A stretch of DNA of 64,000 nt from Xanthobacter tagetidis (lineage in GTDB: Bacteria > Pseudomonadota > Alphaproteobacteria > Rhizobiales > Xanthobacteraceae), in NCBI RefSeq assembly GCF_003667445.1, contig NZ_RCTF01000001.1:1-64000 (forward strand). The letters run 5' to 3'. This document shows, in pieces, positions 46,724 to 55,771 of this stretch. The notes under the pieces were generated by a model. It ran no database searches. It was given only the letters and a program-made list of their open reading frames with translations, and was not told the origin of the DNA. How positions within the stretch are numbered: the first letter of the stretch is position 1; the number at the start of each line of letters is the position of its first letter. The translations under genes were made by a program, and so were the position numbers.

Positions 46724-48247
46724 TCAGCCGCTCTTGTCCTTGCCGGGGCTATCGCTACCTGACGTGTCAGGGCCGGGCTTGCTCTGCGACGGCTTGCCCT
46801 GAGATGACGTGCCCGTGGCCGGCTTGCCGGAAGCCGGTTTGGCGTCCGATGGCTTGGCAGTGGCGGGCTTGGCAGTGGGGGGCTTTGCGTCCGCGGGCTT
46901 GGTGGACGGCGGTTTCGTGCCGGTGGTTTTCGCGCCGGACGCGGCAGCCCCCTGGGACTTGCCGGCCGGCGCCCTGCTGGCCTGGCCCTTTGGTGCGCCC
47001 CCCTTCGCGGCGGCGGCGGGCGCCTCTTCCGCATCCGCCTCCGCCGGCTCTCCCGTGGCCTCCTCCTCCTGCGCCCCCGAGGCCGGGGCCGCCGCGCCTT
47101 CGGCAGGCTTCGGCGCGGGCACGGGGACGGGCGCGGCCACCTTGGGCTTGTCCGCGGTCTCCCAGCGGCAGAGCTTGTAGTCGCCGCGCCGCTGGGCGAT
47201 GTCCACGTGGATGTGATCCTCGTGATAGCCGTCCGAGCCCGGCCCCAGCACCGTGGAGAAGCGCCGGCACGCACTGTCCTTCATGAGGTTGCGCAGGCTG
47301 AGCGGAAAGCCGCCGCCCTCCACCTCCAGCTTGCGCCGGTCCGTCACCTCGAAGCCGCCCACGTCGAGCGCATTGCCATAGCCGTGCTCGCTCATACGGG
47401 CGCCGAACACGCGGTTGCGCGAGCGGCAGTCGTAGGAGGCGGCCACCTTCACCGCCTCCACCTTCGCGCCGAGGGCGGCCACCGCCGGGGCGATGTCCTC
47501 GCGCACCCATGCCGCCACCGCCAGCACGGTCTCGCAGCGCAGGATGGCTGCCGGCTTGAGCGCCGCCATCCTGCCGTCGCCGAGGCGGATCGCGGTCAGC
47601 CGCACGGGCTCCGCCAGATCGCAGCCGGGCTTGGCGACGAAGCCGGCGTCGATCTCGGCCGCCACGGCGCCCGACTGCACCAAGGCCGCGCAGGCCGCGG
47701 GAAGGCTCGCCGGCCGGACGGGCGCCGGCGTGTCCGCCCCCGGCGGCGGAGGTGGCAGCGGCGCGGAGGCCGGCGCGGCTTCCGGCGCCGATGGGTCGGA
47801 CGGCGGATCGGCCAACGTCGGCGAAGGCGTCGGCCCGAACAGCGGCGGAAAGGCGAAGGGGGGCGCCGGCTCCGGCACCGGTGGGGCGCTCGCCTGCTGC
47901 TGGCGCTCGGCCTCGGCGTCCAGCTCCAGCAGTTCAGGCGGACGCGGCCGCGGCAGGGGCGCCGCCGCGATGGGAAGACGTGGGCGGGCCGTCGGCGCCG
48001 CGAGGGCTTGGCCGCGGGGCGCCGCCGAGGGGGCCGGCGCGGGGGCGGGCACAGGAGCGGGCGCAGATTCCACAGATGATGCGGCAGGAGGACGCGGCTT
48101 CACCGGCGGCAGCGGCACCTGGGCCACCGGCACCTGGGCCAGCGCCAACCCCGTGCCGGCGCTGGCGAGCGCCAGCGATGCCAGCACCACCCCCCATGAG
48201 GCGGCCCGACACCGAACTGCGGCACTTCGCGATGTCTCTGGCGCCAT
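46724..48247 (-). CDS. Extensin-like family protein
   Basis: A 507-residue exported protein. A signal peptide is followed by a Pro/Ala-rich stretch to ~residue 180, then a cysteine-containing ExtensinC domain with the zinc-peptidase-like motifs HGYGNALDVGGF and HEDHIHVDIAQ, as in M15/DacC-like peptidoglycan hydrolases or D-alanyl carboxypeptidases. After residue ~400 it ends in a low-complexity Lys-Pro-Ala-rich tail (KPxxAKP repeats). Wall-related but of unproven activity. Start uncertain: ATG 48247 gives a compact signal peptide, ATG 48271 is eight codons longer. The gene runs toward the transpeptidase, with about 250 bases and its terminator between. Confidence 0.82.
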   Translation of the reverse strand: MAPETSRSAAVRCRAASWGVVLASLALASAGTGLALAQVPVAQVPLPPVKPRPPAASSVESAPAPVPAPAPAPSAAPRGQALAAPTARPRLPIAAAPLPRPRPPELLELDAEAERQQQASAPPVPEPAPPFAFPPLFGPTPSPTLADPPSDPSAPEAAPASAPLPPPPPGADTPAPVRPASLPAACAALVQSGAVAAEIDAGFVAKPGCDLAEPVRLTAIRLGDGRMAALKPAAILRCETVLAVAAWVREDIAPAVAALGAKVEAVKVAASYDCRSRNRVFGARMSEHGYGNALDVGGFEVTDRRKLEVEGGGFPLSLRNLMKDSACRRFSTVLGPGSDGYHEDHIHVDIAQRRGDYKLCRWETADKPKVAAPVPVPAPKPAEGAAAPASGAQEEEATGEPAEADAEEAPAAAAKGGAPKGQASRAPAGKSQGAAASGAKTTGTKPPSTKPADAKPPTAKPATAKPSDAKPASGKPATGTSSQGKPSQSKPGPDTSGSDSPGKDKSG

Positions 48248-48463
48248 ACGGGAAACCTGAATCGCATCCATGAAGATGGCAAGGTGGCGGACGGTGGTGC
48301 GCTTCCTGTGGCCGGCGTGCGGCAAGGCAAGGGCGCGTCACTGGCACGGATGCGGCCGGCTGGCCACCGGCAAATGCGCGGCCCGCCCTACACGAACGCG
48401 GCAAGCCGGGGTATCCGGTCGGCGGGCGCCCGCCAGGGGGCGCGCCATCCGGAGACGTTGACG

Positions 48464-49165
48464 ATGCGGGATCTGAAGGCGCTGCTGCTCGACAAGGACG
48501 GCACCCTGGTGGACTTCGACCGCACCTGGGGTCCCGCCGCTGGCTACGTCATCCGCACCCTGGCGGAGGGCGACGCCGAGGCCGTCGCGCGGCTGGAAGC
48601 GGTGAGCCACTTCCTGCCTGACGAGCAGCGCTTCCTGCCCTCCTCGCCCCTGGTGGCGGGCTCCTCCGCCCATTACGGGCCGCTCTGGGCGCAGACCCTG
48701 GGCCGGAGGGCGAGCGCGGACTTCCTTGGCGAGGTGGACCGCCTGTTCGCGGAGGCAGGCCTCAGGCACCTTACCCCCATCGGCCAGCCGGGGGCGGTCC
48801 TCGGAACCCTCCATGGCCGGGGCATCGACCTCGCCATCGTCACCAATGATGCGGAGGCGAACGCGCGCCAGCAGGCCGAGGCCCTCGGGCTCGCCCCGTA
48901 CCTGTCGCTGGTGCACGGCTACGATTCCGGCTTCGGCTCGAAGCCGGCGCCGGGCATGGTGCTGGCGGCCGCCGAAGCGCTCGGCCACGATCTCGCCGCC
49001 GTGGCCGTGGTGGGCGACAGCGCCCACGACCTTGCCGCCGCACGCGGGGCGGGCGCCCGCTTCATCCTGGTGCGCTCCGGCCCGGCACCGGTGGAGCATC
49101 TCTACCGGGATGCCGACGCGGTGGTGGACAGCATCGACGATCTGCCCGCTCTGCTCGCCCCGTAA
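48464..49165 (+). CDS. HAD-family hydrolase (phosphoglycolate phosphatase-like)
   Basis: A 233-residue phosphatase. The catalytic motif DKDGTLVDFD (Asp10 and Asp12) opens the protein, motif II is in LAIVTNDA, the Lys motif is GSKPAPGM and motif IV is VAVVGDSAHDLAAA. A four-helix cap lies between motifs I and II, as in the Gph group. ATG 48464 follows GGAGACG; an upstream frame to 48284 adds only Arg-rich residues. Substrate unknown. It divergently neighbours the extensin-like gene and precedes a DUF1499 gene by 166 bases on the same strand. Confidence 0.9.
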   Translation: MRDLKALLLDKDGTLVDFDRTWGPAAGYVIRTLAEGDAEAVARLEAVSHFLPDEQRFLPSSPLVAGSSAHYGPLWAQTLGRRASADFLGEVDRLFAEAGLRHLTPIGQPGAVLGTLHGRGIDLAIVTNDAEANARQQAEALGLAPYLSLVHGYDSGFGSKPAPGMVLAAAEALGHDLAAVAVVGDSAHDLAAARGAGARFILVRSGPAPVEHLYRDADAVVDSIDDLPALLAP

Positions 49166-49331
49166 GAGCACGGGCGCACCGGCGCCACCCCTGCCGCGAT
49201 GGCCTATGCCGCTGCCAAGGCCCTCTCCAAGGGTCTTGCCAAACGACCGCCCGGGCGCGCAAAACCTTGGCTCGGAAGCGGGATCGTCCGGGCGGCAGCG
49301 CCGCCGGGACGCCTTCGGACACAGGGACGCG

Positions 49332-50114
49332 ATGATAAAACGCCGGCTCTACCAGGAGGAGCGCCAGTCTCCGCTCGCGCAGTGGAGCTTCCGGCTCGTC
49401 ATATTCTCGGTGCCGGTGATCGTGCTCGCCGCGGTGCTCTACCGCTTCGGCCTGCTGGAATTCCGCCCGGCGGTGACGACGCTGCTGGTGGGGCTCGGCC
49501 TCGCTTTGGCCGGCGGCATCCTCGGCACGGTGGCTTTCTTCATCATCTGGGAAAGCGGCTGGCGCGGCATCGGCAAGGCCATGGCGAGCGTCGCGATCGC
49601 GTTCCTGCTGGTGGCGGGTCCGGCGGCAGTCCTGGCCCGCGGCCTGATGCTGCCGCGTCTCGCCGACATCACCACCGACCTTGAGGACCCGCCGCGCTTC
49701 CATGCGCTGGCGCTCGCCCGCCCGCGCGAGGCGAACCCGGTCGCCTACCAGCCGACCAGCCCGCCCGGCGCGCAGCGCACCGCCTATCCCGGCATCAAGC
49801 CGCAGGACCTCAACGCGACGCCGGAAGAGGCGTTCAACGCGCTGCTGGGGCTGATCCAGAAGCGGCGCTGGCGCATCATCGACGCCACGCCGCCGCGCGG
49901 CGCGCGGCGCGACGGGCGCATCGAGGCGGTGGCCACCTCGCCCATCATGGGCTTCCGCTCGGACGTGGTGATCCGCATCCGCTCCACCCCGAAGGGCGCG
50001 CGGGTGGATGCCCGCTCCACCTCCCGCTACGGGGAGCACGACCTCGGCGGCAATGCGGAGCGCATCGAGAGCCTGCTCGCGGACCTCTCGGTGGAGCGCC
50101 GCAAGCTGCGCTGA
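49332..50114 (+). CDS. DUF1499 membrane protein
   Basis: A 260-residue protein with three predicted N-terminal membrane helices (residues ~21-40, 48-75 and 83-102) and a periplasmic DUF1499 domain that contains YPGIKPQDLNATPEEAF, IEAVATSPIMGFRSDVVIRI and a conserved-looking RSTSRYGEHDLGGNAERIESLL. Function not established. ATG 49332. The gene is the last of a rightward pair with the HAD hydrolase; a diverged palindromic repeat follows it at 50148. Confidence 0.84.
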   Translation: MIKRRLYQEERQSPLAQWSFRLVIFSVPVIVLAAVLYRFGLLEFRPAVTTLLVGLGLALAGGILGTVAFFIIWESGWRGIGKAMASVAIAFLLVAGPAAVLARGLMLPRLADITTDLEDPPRFHALALARPREANPVAYQPTSPPGAQRTAYPGIKPQDLNATPEEAFNALLGLIQKRRWRIIDATPPRGARRDGRIEAVATSPIMGFRSDVVIRIRSTPKGARVDARSTSRYGEHDLGGNAERIESLLADLSVERRKLR

Positions 50115-50147
50115 GGCGGGCGCGCGGCAGAACGGCGCCGCTCGCCG

Positions 50148-50178
50148 CCGTCACCCTCCGGCTTGGCCGGAGGGTCCA
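50148..50178 (+). repeat. REP-like palindromic element, copy 4 (diverged)
   Basis: The segment starts CCGTCACCCTCCGGCTTGGC and ends GAGGGTCCA. It keeps the outer CCGTCA/TCCA ends and the CCGGCTTG core of the 11.5 kb copies, with paired stem changes. It occupies a 125-base gap between convergent genes. Confidence 0.65.
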
Positions 50179-50239
50179 TTCCCGGAGCGCCGCCCTGGGC
50201 GCTCCGTCAGGCCGGAGCACGACCGCGCAACGGCTCGGC

Positions 50240-51868
50240 TCAGGCCTCCTTGGCCATCTCGCGCAGGCGGAACTTCTGGATCTTGCCGGTGGAGGTCTTG
50301 GGGATCTCCGCGAACACGATGAGGCGCGGGCACTTGTAGCTCGCGAGCTGCTGGCGGCAGTGGGCCATCAGTTCCTCGGCGGTGGCGCTCACCCCTTCCC
50401 GCAGTTCCACGAAGGCAACCGGGGTCTCGCCCCATTTCTCGTCGGGCTTGGCCACCACCGCCGCCGCCGCCACCGCGGGGTGCTTGTAGAGCGCGTCCTC
50501 CACCTCGATGGAGGAGATGTTCTCGCCGCCGGAGATGATGATGTCCTTGGAGCGGTCCTTGAGCTGGATGTAGCCGTCGGGATGCTTCACGCCGAGGTCG
50601 CCCGAGTGGAACCAGCCGCCCTCGAACGCCTTGTCGGTGGCCGAAGGGTTCTTGAGGTAGCCTTTCATCACCACGTTGCCGCGGAACATCACCTCGCCCA
50701 GGGTCTCGCCGTCCGCCGGCACCGGGACCATGGTCTCCGGGTCCAGCACGTCGAGCGCCTCCAGCGCGCCGTAGCGCACGCCCTGGCGCGCCTTCTTCAC
50801 CGCCCGCTCCTTGGCCGGCAGATCGTCCCACTCGGTGTGCCAGTCGTTCACCACCGCCGGGCCATAGACTTCGGTGAGGCCGTAGACGTGCACCACGTTG
50901 AAGCCGGCATCCTGCATGGCAGCCAGCACCGCCTCAGGTGGCGGGGCGGCGGCGGTGATGAACTCGACGCGGCCAGGGAGCGCGCGCTTGTCCGCCTCCG
51001 GCGCATTGAGCAGGGTCGACATCACGATGGGCGCCCCGCACATGTGCGTGACCTTGTGGTCGGCGATGGCGTCGAACATGGCCTTGGCGCGCACCTGGCG
51101 CAGGCACACGTGGGTGCCGGCCACCAGCGTGATCGACCAGGGGAAGCACCAGCCGTTGCAGTGGAACATGGGCAGCGTCCACAGATAGACCGGATGCTTG
51201 CCGAGAGCGCAGGTCACCACATTGCCCACCGCGAGCAGATGCGCGCCGCGATGGTGGTAGACGACGCCCTTGGGATCGCCCGTGGTGCCGGACGTGTAGT
51301 TGAGGGCGATGGCGTCCCATTCATCGGCCGGCGGCTTCCAGGCGAACTCGGCGTCGCCGGTGGCGAGGAAATCCTCGTATTCCATGGTGCCGATGCGCTC
51401 GCCCGCGCCGGTGAATTCCGGGTCGTCATAGTCGATGACGATGGGCTTCCTCACCGCCATGGCGAGCGCCGCCTTCATGACCGGCGAGAACTCCCGGTCG
51501 GTGATGAGCACCTTGGCCTCGCCATGGTCGATGGTGAAGGCGAGGATGGCGGCGTCGAGCCGGGTGTTGAGCGAGTTCAGCACCGCCCCGGTCATGGGCA
51601 CGCCGTAGTGCGCCTCCAGCATGGCCGGCACGTTCGGCAGCATCACCGCCACCGTGTCGCCGACGCCGATGCCGAGCTTGTCGAGCGCCGAGGCGAGGCG
51701 CCGGGCGCGGTCGTAGAACTCCCCATAGGTCCGGCGCAGGACGCCATGGACGATGGCCACGCGGTCGGGGAAGACGCGCGCGGACCGCTCCAGGAAGCCC
51801 AGGGGCGTCAGCGGCTGGTAGTTGGCCGGGGTCCGGTCCAGATGGAAATCGTAGATGGTGCCCGACAT
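50240..51868 (-). CDS. AMP-forming acyl-CoA synthetase
   Basis: A 542-residue ANL-superfamily ligase. Motifs are NYTSGTTGDPKGV (A3), the adenylate segment VYGLTEVYGPAVV (A5), WFHSGDLGVKHPDGYIQLKDRSKD (A7-A8) and the catalytic Lys region PKTSTGKIQKF near the end. It activates a medium/long-chain or methyl-branched acid as an AMP ester and then to CoA; the closest families include fatty-acid ligases and methylthiopropanoyl-CoA ligase-like proteins, which sequence alone does not separate. ATG 51868. It faces prpE across a 326-base divergent region. Confidence 0.9.
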   Translation of the reverse strand: MSGTIYDFHLDRTPANYQPLTPLGFLERSARVFPDRVAIVHGVLRRTYGEFYDRARRLASALDKLGIGVGDTVAVMLPNVPAMLEAHYGVPMTGAVLNSLNTRLDAAILAFTIDHGEAKVLITDREFSPVMKAALAMAVRKPIVIDYDDPEFTGAGERIGTMEYEDFLATGDAEFAWKPPADEWDAIALNYTSGTTGDPKGVVYHHRGAHLLAVGNVVTCALGKHPVYLWTLPMFHCNGWCFPWSITLVAGTHVCLRQVRAKAMFDAIADHKVTHMCGAPIVMSTLLNAPEADKRALPGRVEFITAAAPPPEAVLAAMQDAGFNVVHVYGLTEVYGPAVVNDWHTEWDDLPAKERAVKKARQGVRYGALEALDVLDPETMVPVPADGETLGEVMFRGNVVMKGYLKNPSATDKAFEGGWFHSGDLGVKHPDGYIQLKDRSKDIIISGGENISSIEVEDALYKHPAVAAAAVVAKPDEKWGETPVAFVELREGVSATAEELMAHCRQQLASYKCPRLIVFAEIPKTSTGKIQKFRLREMAKEA

Positions 51869-52194
51869 GGTGCCCCCCTCGGCCGCTGGCGGAGCGGTAT
51901 CGCCGCTTCCCGGGACCATATGTCGGCCCCAGGCGCGACGCGAAGCCGTCTCGCTTGAAGAACTGGGGAGCCCGCCGCGGTCTCCTTTTCGCGGTCTTCC
52001 GCCGCGCGGGTCGATGAAGCGGGCTCCAATGGCGCGCGAAATCTAGCCGAGCCACGATGTCGGAGGCAATCGCGGCGAGACGCCGGAAGGTCTCGCACGT
52101 ATCCTACGATCGTAGTACGCATTTCTTCGATCTTGCGCTGTGAAAAGATGATCGGCTCTAACCCGCTCAAATCAAGCCGACGAGGGAAACGCCC
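51869..52194. other. Divergent promoter region with a 12-base palindrome
   Basis: The 326 bases between the two acyl-CoA synthetase genes hold a perfect 12-base palindrome, listed separately. I see no further gene. Confidence 0.5.
52104..52115. promoter_or_regulatory. 12-base perfect palindrome upstream of prpE
   Basis: CTACGATCGTAG is its own reverse complement and lies 80 bases before the prpE ATG, so it may be an operator. Confidence 0.35.
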
Positions 52195-54111
52195 ATGCAA
52201 CAGTCCGGCACCAGCCGCTACGCGGAAACCTATGCCCTCTGGCGCGACGACCCTTCCGCCTTCTGGGGCGCGGCGGCGAAGGACATCGACTGGATCAGGC
52301 CAGCCGCGACGGTGTTCGATCCCGATGCGGGCGTCTATGGCCGGTGGTTTTCCGGCGCTTCCGCCAATACCTGCCACAATGCGGTGGACCGCCACGTGGC
52401 CGCCGGCCGCGGCGCGCAGGCGGCGCTGATCTATGACAGCCCGGTCACCGGCGCCAAGCGCACAATCTCCTATGCCGAACTGCAGGACGAGACGCGCGTG
52501 CTCGGCGCGGTCCTCGCGGACATGGGGGTGAAGAAAGGCGACCGGGTGGTCATCTACATGCCCATGGTGAGCGAGGCGGTGATCGCCATGCTCGCCTGCG
52601 CGCGCATCGGCGCCATCCATTCGGTGGTGTTCGGCGGCTTCGCCGCCAAGGAGCTGGCCACCCGAATCGAGGACGCCGAGCCGAAGGTGATCCTCGCCGC
52701 CTCGTGCGGCATCGAGCCGTCGCGCGTGGTCGCCTACAAGCCGCTGCTCGACCTCGCCATCACCATGTCGGCGTTCAAGCCGGACGGCTGCCTGGTGCTC
52801 CAGCGGCCGGAGGGGCCGTGCACCCTGGTGGAGGGCCGCGACCTCGACTGGGCGGCGAGCTGCGCCGCCGCCCGCGCCGCCGGCAAAGGCGCCGACTGCG
52901 TTGAGGTGGCCGCCACCGATCCGCTGTACGTGCTCTATACCTCCGGCACCACCGGCAAGCCGAAAGGCGTGGTGCGCGACAGCGGCGGCCACATGGTGGC
53001 GCTGCGCTGGAGCATGGAGAACCTCTACGGCATCGCGCCAGGCGAGGTGTTCTGGGCGGCCTCCGACATCGGCTGGGTGGTGGGCCATTCCTACATCGTC
53101 TATGCCCCGCTGCTGATGGGCTGCACCTCCATCGTCTACGAGGGCAAGCCGGTGGGCACGCCCGATCCCGGCGCCTTCTGGCGCGTGATCGAGGAGCACA
53201 AGGTGGTGGCGCTGTTCACCGCCCCGACCGCGCTGCGGGCGATCAAGAAGGAAGACCCGGACTGCACCTTCAGGCAGGGCCGGGACATGGGCCACTTCCG
53301 CACCCTTTTCCTCGCCGGCGAGCGCGCCGATCCCGATACCGTGAAGTGGGCCGAGGAGAAGCTCGGCGTGCCGGTGGTGGACCATTGGTGGCAGACCGAG
53401 ACCGGCTGGGCCATCGCCGGCAACCCGGTGGGCCTTGGCCTCTTGCCGGTGAAGCTCGGCTCGCCCACCGTGCCCATGCCCGGCTACGACGTCCAGATCG
53501 TCGACGAGGCGGCCAAGCCGGTGCCCGCGGGCACCATGGGCTCGATCGTCATCAAGCTGCCTTTGCCCCCCGGCTGCCTGCCGACGCTGTGGCAGCAGGA
53601 CGAGCGCTTCACGGAGAGCTACCTCGCCGACTATCCCGGCTACTACAAGACCGCGGATGCCGGCTTCATGGACGATGACGGCTACGTCTTCGTCATGGGC
53701 CGCACCGACGACATCATCAACGTCGCCGGCCACCGCCTCTCCACCGGCGGCATGGAGGAGGTCATCGCCTCCCACCCGGACGTGGCGGAATGCGCCGTCA
53801 TCGGCGTCAAGGACGAGCTGAAGGGCGAGGTGCCCTGCGGCTTCGTGGTGCTCAAGGCCGGCGAGCGCCGGGCGCCGGACGTGATCGAGAAGGAACTGGT
53901 CGGCCTGGTGCGCGACCGTATCGGCCCGGTGGCGGCCTTCAAGCTCGCCGTCACCGTCAACCGCCTGCCCAAGACCCGTTCGGGCAAGATCCTGCGCGGC
54001 ACCATGAAGAAGATCGCCGACCACGACGCCTGGTCCATGCCGGCCACCATCGACGATCCGGTGGTGCTGGAGGAGATCGAGGGCGTACTCAAGGAGCGCG
54101 GCATCGGCTGA
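52195..54111 (+). CDS. prpE: Propionyl-CoA synthetase PrpE
   Basis: A 638-residue ACS-type ligase that converts propionate, or less efficiently acetate, to its CoA ester. Signatures are YTSGTTGKPKGVVRDSGGH, WVVGHSYIVYAPLLMGC, HWWQTETGW and YYKTADAGFMDDDGYVFVMGRTDDIINVAGHRLS; the acetylatable Lys598 is in KTRSGKILRG. The VRDSGGHMVALRWSM stretch and Gly-rich C-terminus favour PrpE over Acs. ATG 52195 follows GAGGGA. It is followed by a terminator-like hairpin. There are no prpBCD genes here, so propionate would enter the methylcitrate or methylmalonyl route elsewhere. Confidence 0.93.
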   Translation: MQQSGTSRYAETYALWRDDPSAFWGAAAKDIDWIRPAATVFDPDAGVYGRWFSGASANTCHNAVDRHVAAGRGAQAALIYDSPVTGAKRTISYAELQDETRVLGAVLADMGVKKGDRVVIYMPMVSEAVIAMLACARIGAIHSVVFGGFAAKELATRIEDAEPKVILAASCGIEPSRVVAYKPLLDLAITMSAFKPDGCLVLQRPEGPCTLVEGRDLDWAASCAAARAAGKGADCVEVAATDPLYVLYTSGTTGKPKGVVRDSGGHMVALRWSMENLYGIAPGEVFWAASDIGWVVGHSYIVYAPLLMGCTSIVYEGKPVGTPDPGAFWRVIEEHKVVALFTAPTALRAIKKEDPDCTFRQGRDMGHFRTLFLAGERADPDTVKWAEEKLGVPVVDHWWQTETGWAIAGNPVGLGLLPVKLGSPTVPMPGYDVQIVDEAAKPVPAGTMGSIVIKLPLPPGCLPTLWQQDERFTESYLADYPGYYKTADAGFMDDDGYVFVMGRTDDIINVAGHRLSTGGMEEVIASHPDVAECAVIGVKDELKGEVPCGFVVLKAGERRAPDVIEKELVGLVRDRIGPVAAFKLAVTVNRLPKTRSGKILRGTMKKIADHDAWSMPATIDDPVVLEEIEGVLKERGIG

Positions 54112-54145
54112 GCGGGCGGCGGCCCGCGCGCGGCGCCCGCTTTTC
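54111..54145 (+). terminator. Rho-independent terminator of prpE
   Basis: An eight-base perfect stem (54111-54118 with 54134-54141) followed by TTTT begins inside the stop codon. A second GC-rich hairpin (54162-54182) follows without a T-run and may serve the convergent gene. Confidence 0.75.
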
Positions 54146-54227
54146 GCGACACGAAGGCACCCCGGGCCGCGCTGCGGCCCGGCACCCTCAGAATACGCTC
54201 AGCGCTTCCCGCCGCGCCGTCGCCGCC

Positions 54228-54524
54228 TCAGTTGCGGCCGCCGCCGCGGAACGGCTCGAAGCAGGTGAAGCCGACATAGCACTGCTTCACATCCCGCGTC
54301 GGCACCCATTCCGGCCTCAGCTGCTGGTCGTAGAGGCAGAAGCTCTGGTCGCGCACATAGCGGTCATAGAGCGTCGGCGACGTCGCCATCACCACCGCGC
54401 CCCGCTTCTGCACCAGCTCCGCCGCCTGGGCGCATGTCAGGCTCGTGCTCTTGGTCATCGCGTGCGCGGCCCCGATGCTGGCCACAAGGAGCGCCACGCT
54501 CAACATCCCGGTGCGTCCCATCAT
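54228..54524 (-). CDS. Small secreted four-cysteine protein (paralogue A)
   Basis: A 98-residue exported protein of unknown function. A signal peptide (MLSVALLVASIGAAHA after the start) precedes a mature part with four cysteines: TCAQAAELVQ, FCLYDQQL, QCYVGFTCFEP. It is a paralogue of the gene at 54958-55287, sharing the xxGAVVMATSPTLYDRYV-type core and the FxGYTCF-type ending. ATG 54524 has AGAGG nine bases before it; ATGs at 54533 and 54521 are alternatives. The pair may be a small periplasmic or extracellular family with two disulfides. Confidence 0.75.
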   Translation of the reverse strand: MMGRTGMLSVALLVASIGAAHAMTKSTSLTCAQAAELVQKRGAVVMATSPTLYDRYVRDQSFCLYDQQLRPEWVPTRDVKQCYVGFTCFEPFRGGGRN

Positions 54525-54957
54525 AGGCGTCATCCTCTTCTCCGGCCCTCGCGGCGAAGACCTCAACCGCGCGGGGCGCCGACGGGGCACCCCGGGGCAC
54601 TCTCTCTATACGCATGGCAACGGGCCTGGGACCAATCCGATCCCCCACATCGCTTGCGTGCGTGATCCGGCGACCCGGTGCCGTCACCGGGATCGCTCTG
54701 GGTTGGTCCAGGTGCGGCCTCTCGCGCTTCCTGCGCGGCCGCTCCGGCCAGCGCCGCGGGCAAAGAAAAATGCGCGGGACACGGCGCCCGTGGCGGGCGG
54801 GGATCACAAGTCCTTACCGCAAAGTTAAAGTATTCGTGACCCCGCACCTCAGACTTATCATGTAACCACCTCCCGCAGCGGCAGGGCAGGCATGCCCTCG
54901 CCCGGCCGGATTCCCCGGACGCCGCCGGCACCCGACACGGCCGCTGCCCCCCCACGC
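54525..54957. other. Intergenic region between the paralogous small genes
   Basis: This 433-base gap should hold the promoter of the leftward small gene and the end of the other. An AT-rich stretch near 54825-54865 could be a promoter. No other gene or RNA recognised. Confidence 0.4.
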
Positions 54958-55287
54958 TCACGGCACCCAATTGTCCCGCGACGGCACGAAGCAGGTGTAG
55001 CCGATGAAGCATTGCGGGTTGTCGCGCGTTGCAATCCACTGATTTTTCAGAACTTCGCCGACCGAGCAGTAATTGGCCGCGCTCACATAGCGATCGAACG
55101 TGGTCGGGCTGGTGGACAGCAGCACCGCGCCCTTCGCCCGCACCAGCGCCGCCACTTCGCTGCAGCTCATGGAGGGCGCATAGGGGCGGGACTGGGCCGA
55201 AGCCGGCGCCGCGCCCCCGGCGCAAAGGGCGGCGGCGAGCGCCGCGGATGCGGCGGCATGGCGGGTCATCACTGGCAGATGTCGCAT
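54958..55287 (-). CDS. Small secreted four-cysteine protein (paralogue B)
   Basis: A 109-residue secreted protein. The signal peptide runs from MRHLPVMTRHAAASA to ~residue 32 (APASAQS). The mature part aligns by eye with paralogue A: SCSEVAALVRAKGAVLLSTS, TTFDRYVSAANYCSVGE and QCFIGYTCFVPSRDNW, with four cysteines in the same spacing. ATG 55287 follows GAGGAAG; a shorter start at 55269 would shorten the signal. Function unknown; tandem duplication and secretion are the only firm statements. Confidence 0.77.
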   Translation of the reverse strand: MRHLPVMTRHAAASAALAAALCAGGAAPASAQSRPYAPSMSCSEVAALVRAKGAVLLSTSPTTFDRYVSAANYCSVGEVLKNQWIATRDNPQCFIGYTCFVPSRDNWVP

Positions 55288-55771
55288 GGCTTCCTCGTTG
55301 CCGGAACGACCCGGCATGCTCCCCCTTTAGGCCAGCGCGCATGAACCGGCGGTGAAAATCGCCCAGGCCAGCGAAGGGCGTGTTCCGGTCGCCCGGTCAT
55401 GGCGCCAGGAACAGCAAGACCTCTTGGCTCGCCTGCGCTCGGCAAGCACGGGCGAATCGCGATGCCCGATCGCCAGGCCAACCCGCACAACCACTTGGCG
55501 AGTGGCCACGAGCGGCGGTGGTGCAAGCCCCATTTCGCCGGACGGAGCGGTAGCCCCGGATGCGCTTGTGAAATCCCCCCTGGGGGGCGGTATTTTGGTG
55601 CGTTTTCAACGGCTAGCGTCGCCGCGTTTTGGTTGCAAGTGTGGCAGGAATGATACGGCTTTTTGGCCCCACCCCTGCTAGACAGAGGGCACTGGACGAA
55701 GCGACTCGTTTGGCGTGCATGGCTGGCGAGTTCAAAGCAAAGCAGTTGTACCAAGCTTAAGGGGGTTTCTC
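55288..55771. other. Intergenic region upstream of the barrel protein gene
   Basis: A 484-base gap with no convincing gene. It contains a C6-T-G6 palindromic run at 55575-55587. The promoter of the outer-membrane gene must lie within the last ~150 bases, but no clear -35/-10 pair is seen. Confidence 0.4.

Noticed and set aside
52133..52162. Sigma-70-like promoter for prpE (TTGCGC, 18-base spacer, TCTAAC)
   Set aside because: Match is too weak to support without expression data.
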